DNA from: M1-B18 sp048264125
GTDB lineage: Bacteria; Bacillota; Clostridia; Peptostreptococcales; Natronincolaceae
Length of the DNA: 64,000 bases
Assembly (NCBI GenBank): GCA_048264125.1
Contig: JBLXDM010000013.1
Span: 8,078-72,077 of the forward strand
Direction of reading: 5' to 3'
Below the pieces are notes generated by a model that worked only from the letters and a program-made list of their open reading frames with translations, searched no databases and was not told the DNA's origin. The stretch's first letter is position 1; each line of letters begins with the position of its first letter. This document shows positions 61,840 to 64,000 of this stretch, one piece after another. Position numbers and translations under genes: made by a program.

Positions 61840-61959
61840 AATTTCTTATCTTGGGGGTATATTAAACTTTTTATTGATAAAAATGACTATTAATAATAGT
61901 ATAAACATGCTACAAAATTTCAAAAAGTGATATTTGCTTAAAAAAAAGTGTACAAGCAT

Positions 61960-61984
61960 GTTTAAAGGCTTTAGCATGGGGTAA
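61960..61984 (+). promoter_or_regulatory. Sigma-B-type promoter of rsbV-rsbW-sigB
   Basis: GTTTAA and GGGTAA are separated by 13 bases, very close to the Bacillus sigma-B consensus GTTTAA-N12-14-GGGTAT. It lies about 40 bases before the rsbV start. It implies positive autoregulation by the operon's own sigma factor. Confidence 0.75.
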
Positions 61985-62023
61985 AAATTATTTTACAGAG
62001 TATTTATGAGGGGGTTATTAGAA

Positions 62024-62341
62024 ATGTCTTTAGCTATCAAAAAAATTTTTATAGAGGAAGATAATATATGGAGCATTGAGCTTGCGGGGGAAGTTGATAT
62101 TTATACAGCAGGCCAATTAAAGGAAGCCTTTATAAAGATTATTGAAGAAAAGAAGGAAAGCATTAGGATAAATGCTGAAAAGCTGGAATACATCGATAGC
62201 ACAGGCTTAGGGGTGTTGATTGGTGCGTTAAAGAGGCTTCGCCAGGAAAACAAGAACATTATAATCTTTAATATTAAGCCTAGCATTAAAAAGCTATTGA
62301 ATATCACTGGTTTAGATAAAATATTCGTCATCGAGGGGTGA
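62024..62341 (+). CDS. rsbV: Anti-sigma factor antagonist (STAS), RsbV type
   Basis: A 105-residue STAS protein with the phosphorylation motif EYIDSTGLGVLIG (Ser59). In the unphosphorylated state it binds RsbW and frees the sigma factor. The ATG at 62024 has GGGGG nine bases upstream; the ATG at 62006 precedes that site. It is the first gene of the operon. Confidence 0.9.
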   Translation: MSLAIKKIFIEEDNIWSIELAGEVDIYTAGQLKEAFIKIIEEKKESIRINAEKLEYIDSTGLGVLIGALKRLRQENKNIIIFNIKPSIKKLLNITGLDKIFVIEG

Positions 62342-62380
62342 ATCTAAAATAATATGTATAATATAAAGGAGCAGGAAAAA

Positions 62381-62800
62381 ATGAGTAGAATAAGTGATAA
62401 TATTAGTTTATCAATACCAAATAAGCCGGAGTATGTTAGTGTTATCAGACTTACAGTTACTGCTATTGCCAATAGGATGGGCTTTGATATTGAAAAAATC
62501 GAGGACATTAAGGTTGCAGTTGCAGAGGCATGCACAAATGCAATAACTCATGGTAATAATGAAACCGATAATTTTTCTGTGGATTTTTCAATTGATGAAG
62601 AAAAGCTAGTGATAAAGGTATGCGATAGTGGTAAAGGATGCGTAACAAATTGTATAAAAAACCCGGATTTAACTCTTTTAAATGAAGGAGGGTTAGGGGT
62701 ATTTATTATTAAGTCTTTAATGGACGATGTTAATATTAATTCAGATTTAGGTAAAGGTACAACAATAATTATGACAAAATTTTTGGGGGATGATATTTAA
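62381..62800 (+). CDS. rsbW: Anti-sigma serine kinase, RsbW type
   Basis: The 139-residue GHKL kinase has the N-box (VAVAEACTNAITHGN), the G1 motif (VCDSGKGC) and a GGLGVFIIKSLMDDV motif. It binds the sigma factor and phosphorylates the STAS protein. The ATG at 62381 has AAAGGAG upstream, and the longer frame from 62354 is unlikely. Its stop overlaps the sigma gene start by one base. Confidence 0.9.
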   Translation: MSRISDNISLSIPNKPEYVSVIRLTVTAIANRMGFDIEKIEDIKVAVAEACTNAITHGNNETDNFSVDFSIDEEKLVIKVCDSGKGCVTNCIKNPDLTLLNEGGLGVFIIKSLMDDVNINSDLGKGTTIIMTKFLGDDI

Positions 62801-63597
62801 TGAAACAAGTAGCAAAGGCTACCGACCCAAGTAGCTCATTACAGAGATTAAAGCACTTGTCGGAGAAGGAACTATTTCGTGAGTATTCATTAAATAAAGA
62901 TATAGAGATAAGAAATGAACTTGTTAATAGGTATTTATATATAGCGGAAATACTGTCTAAGAAATATATCAATAAGGGCATTGATTATGAGGATATATAT
63001 CAGGTTGCATCCTTGGGTTTAATATATGCCATAGAAAGATTTGATATAGGTAAAGGCTTTGAATTTTCTAGCTTTGCAACTCCAACAATAATAGGTGAAA
63101 TCAAGAAGCATTTTAGAGATAAGGGCTGGTCCATAAGGGTACCAAGGCGAATACAGGAGTTATCTAAAAGGGTAAATTCCGCTAAGGTTACATTGCAGCA
63201 GAGCCTCCAAAGAACACCAATGATCAGGGATATAGCGGAGTATCTGGAGTGTACGGAGGAAGAGGTAATGGAGGCAATGGAAGCAAGTCAGGTATATACG
63301 CCAAAATCATTAGATTTGACCTACGACAATGATGGTGAGGATAAGGACATTCAGCTGTTGGATCTGATCGGTGAAACAGACAAGAGCTTTGATATTATAG
63401 AAAACAAGGATTTTCTTGAAAAGGCAATTGAAAAGCTGAATGAAATAGAGAAGAAGGTCCTAAAGGATAGATTCTTTAGTCAAAAAACACAAATGCAGGT
63501 GGCAGACGAGCTACAGGTTTCTCAAATGACCATATCTAGAATGGAAAAGAAGATCATAGAGAAATTTAGAAAAGAGCTAAATAAAAGCTATGATTAA
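62800..63597 (+). CDS. sigB: Sigma-B-family general stress sigma factor
   Basis: The 265-residue sigma-70 family factor has regions 2 (YEDIYQVASLGLIYAIERFD), 3 (PTIIGEIKKHFRDKGWSIRVPRR) and 4 (MQVADELQVSQMTISRMEKKI). The region-3 wording is closer to SigB than to SigF or SigG. It is coupled to rsbW by a one-base overlap (TAATG). No RsbU or RsbX is in the operon, so the upstream signal differs from Bacillus. A SigF-type alternative is less likely given the promoter. Confidence 0.9.
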   Translation: MKQVAKATDPSSSLQRLKHLSEKELFREYSLNKDIEIRNELVNRYLYIAEILSKKYINKGIDYEDIYQVASLGLIYAIERFDIGKGFEFSSFATPTIIGEIKKHFRDKGWSIRVPRRIQELSKRVNSAKVTLQQSLQRTPMIRDIAEYLECTEEEVMEAMEASQVYTPKSLDLTYDNDGEDKDIQLLDLIGETDKSFDIIENKDFLEKAIEKLNEIEKKVLKDRFFSQKTQMQVADELQVSQMTISRMEKKIIEKFRKELNKSYD

Positions 63598-63616
63598 GAA
63601 TTACTATTAAAGTGTT

Positions 63617-63645
63617 TGACAATATCAATAATTATTGGTATTATA
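63617..63645 (+). promoter_or_regulatory. rRNA promoter P1
   Basis: TTGACA and TATTAT are separated by 17 bases; a TATAAT-like element overlaps three bases further. Confidence 0.65.
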
Positions 63646-63761
63646 ATATTCCGGCTTTAAAAAGTCTGCATAATAATAATAAAACAAAAACATAATAGTA
63701 ATGTTGAGGGATATGCAGTATAAAAAGCGGAAGAGAAATAAAAAAAATACTAAAATAGTGA

Positions 63762-63790
63762 TTGACTTGATCAAGCCATTGTGATATAGT
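63762..63790 (+). promoter_or_regulatory. rRNA promoter P2
   Basis: TTGACT and TATAGT are separated by exactly 17 bases, followed by a GCCTC-TT-GAGGC hairpin. Confidence 0.8.
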
Positions 63791-63853
63791 ATTTAAGTTG
63801 CCTCTTGAGGCAGACACAAATAAATAGGCCACAAATTGGAAATAAAAACATGG

Positions 63854-63882
63854 TTGACATAGTGGCTGAAAGATGATATAGT
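63854..63882 (+). promoter_or_regulatory. rRNA promoter P3
   Basis: TTGACA and TATAGT are separated by 17 bases, followed by a hairpin similar to that after P2, indicating duplication of a promoter-leader unit of about 92 bases. Confidence 0.85.
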
Positions 63883-64000
63883 AAGTAAGTCGCCTCGCTG
63901 AGGGGCGGATTTGAAAAAGCAAAGCAGGTCTTTGAAAACTGAACAGTATAGATATTAAGCCAGCATAAATTTTATCCATTTAGAAAAATGGAACCCAGAA

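Larger units (their letters stand above)
63598..64000 (+). other. Upstream and leader region of an rRNA operon
   Basis: The last 400 bases contain no supported gene. Three tandem promoters (63617, 63762, 63854) are followed by a leader with a CGCCTC-GCTGA-GGGGCG hairpin and GGTCTTTGAAAACTGAACAG at 63929-63948, sequence typical of the stretch before 16S rRNA. The 16S gene should begin just beyond the window. Confidence 0.75.

Noticed and set aside
61960..63597. Assignment as spoIIAA-spoIIAB-sigF
   Set aside because: Sigma region 3 reads like SigB (GEIKKHFRDKGWSIRVPRR) and the promoter fits sigma-B rather than sigma-H; still, family trees would settle it.
63641..63979. Minus-strand open frame of 112 residues in the rRNA leader
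   Set aside because: It covers the tandem promoters and leader, has no ribosome-binding site and low-complexity content; it is chance.

Overview
The window is the replication-origin region of a low-GC, spore-forming Firmicute of the class Clostridia. The evidence is the order rpmH-dnaA-dnaN-yaaA-recF-remB-gyrB-gyrA with leftward rnpA-yidD-yidC-jag-mnmE-mnmG-rsmG-noc-parA-parB, plus sporulation-linked yyaC and bofA, a WalRK system and a probable selenoprotein. The layout resembles Alkaliphilus-type clostridia, but that placement is inference from gene content.

Origin (about 51.8-55.6 kb): rpmH and dnaA diverge around a 662-bp AT-rich spacer with three perfect TTATCCACA-type DnaA boxes and many near-matches. 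More boxes lie before dnaN, one of them between the dnaN ribosome-binding site and start codon, and two lie before yaaA. Two perfect 16-bp parS sites (36.8 and 42.1 kb) lie on the left arm near parAB. Most genes are transcribed away from the origin.

Right arm (52.6-64 kb): replication and topology genes, then an rsbV-rsbW-sigB operon with a near-consensus sigma-B promoter, then three tandem promoters and the leader of an rRNA operon whose 16S gene would start beyond the window.

Left arm, from the origin outward: translation, tRNA-modification and membrane-insertion genes; noc; parAB; a cysteine desulfurase, DUF4446 and lipid kinase group; yyaC; dnaX-ybaB-recR; a PIN-PhoH ATPase; yaaL and bofA; gdpP-rplI-dnaB with yybS; two small DUF1858 redox-type genes, one carrying an in-frame TGA at the second Cys of its CxxC; purA behind a probable PurR operator; tRNA-Lys and tRNA-Glu; a dnaD and dnaC-like helicase-loading pair; and a run of envelope and extracellular peptidases (M1, M23 with LysM and G5, S8, MA-like). 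Last comes the cell-wall stress locus walR-walK-(secreted protein)-walH-walI, murA, walJ, and two HtrA paralogs flanking a CxxH/CxxC mini-protein.

The most interesting signals are the UGA-containing DUF1858 gene with a perfect hairpin placed as a bacterial SECIS, which its cysteine paralog lacks; the sigma-B autoregulatory promoter; a DnaA-box cluster about 31 kb from oriC; a dispersed structured repeat family whose pieces flank an aromatic-acid-exporter gene; and a 112-bp palindromic element upstream of phoH.
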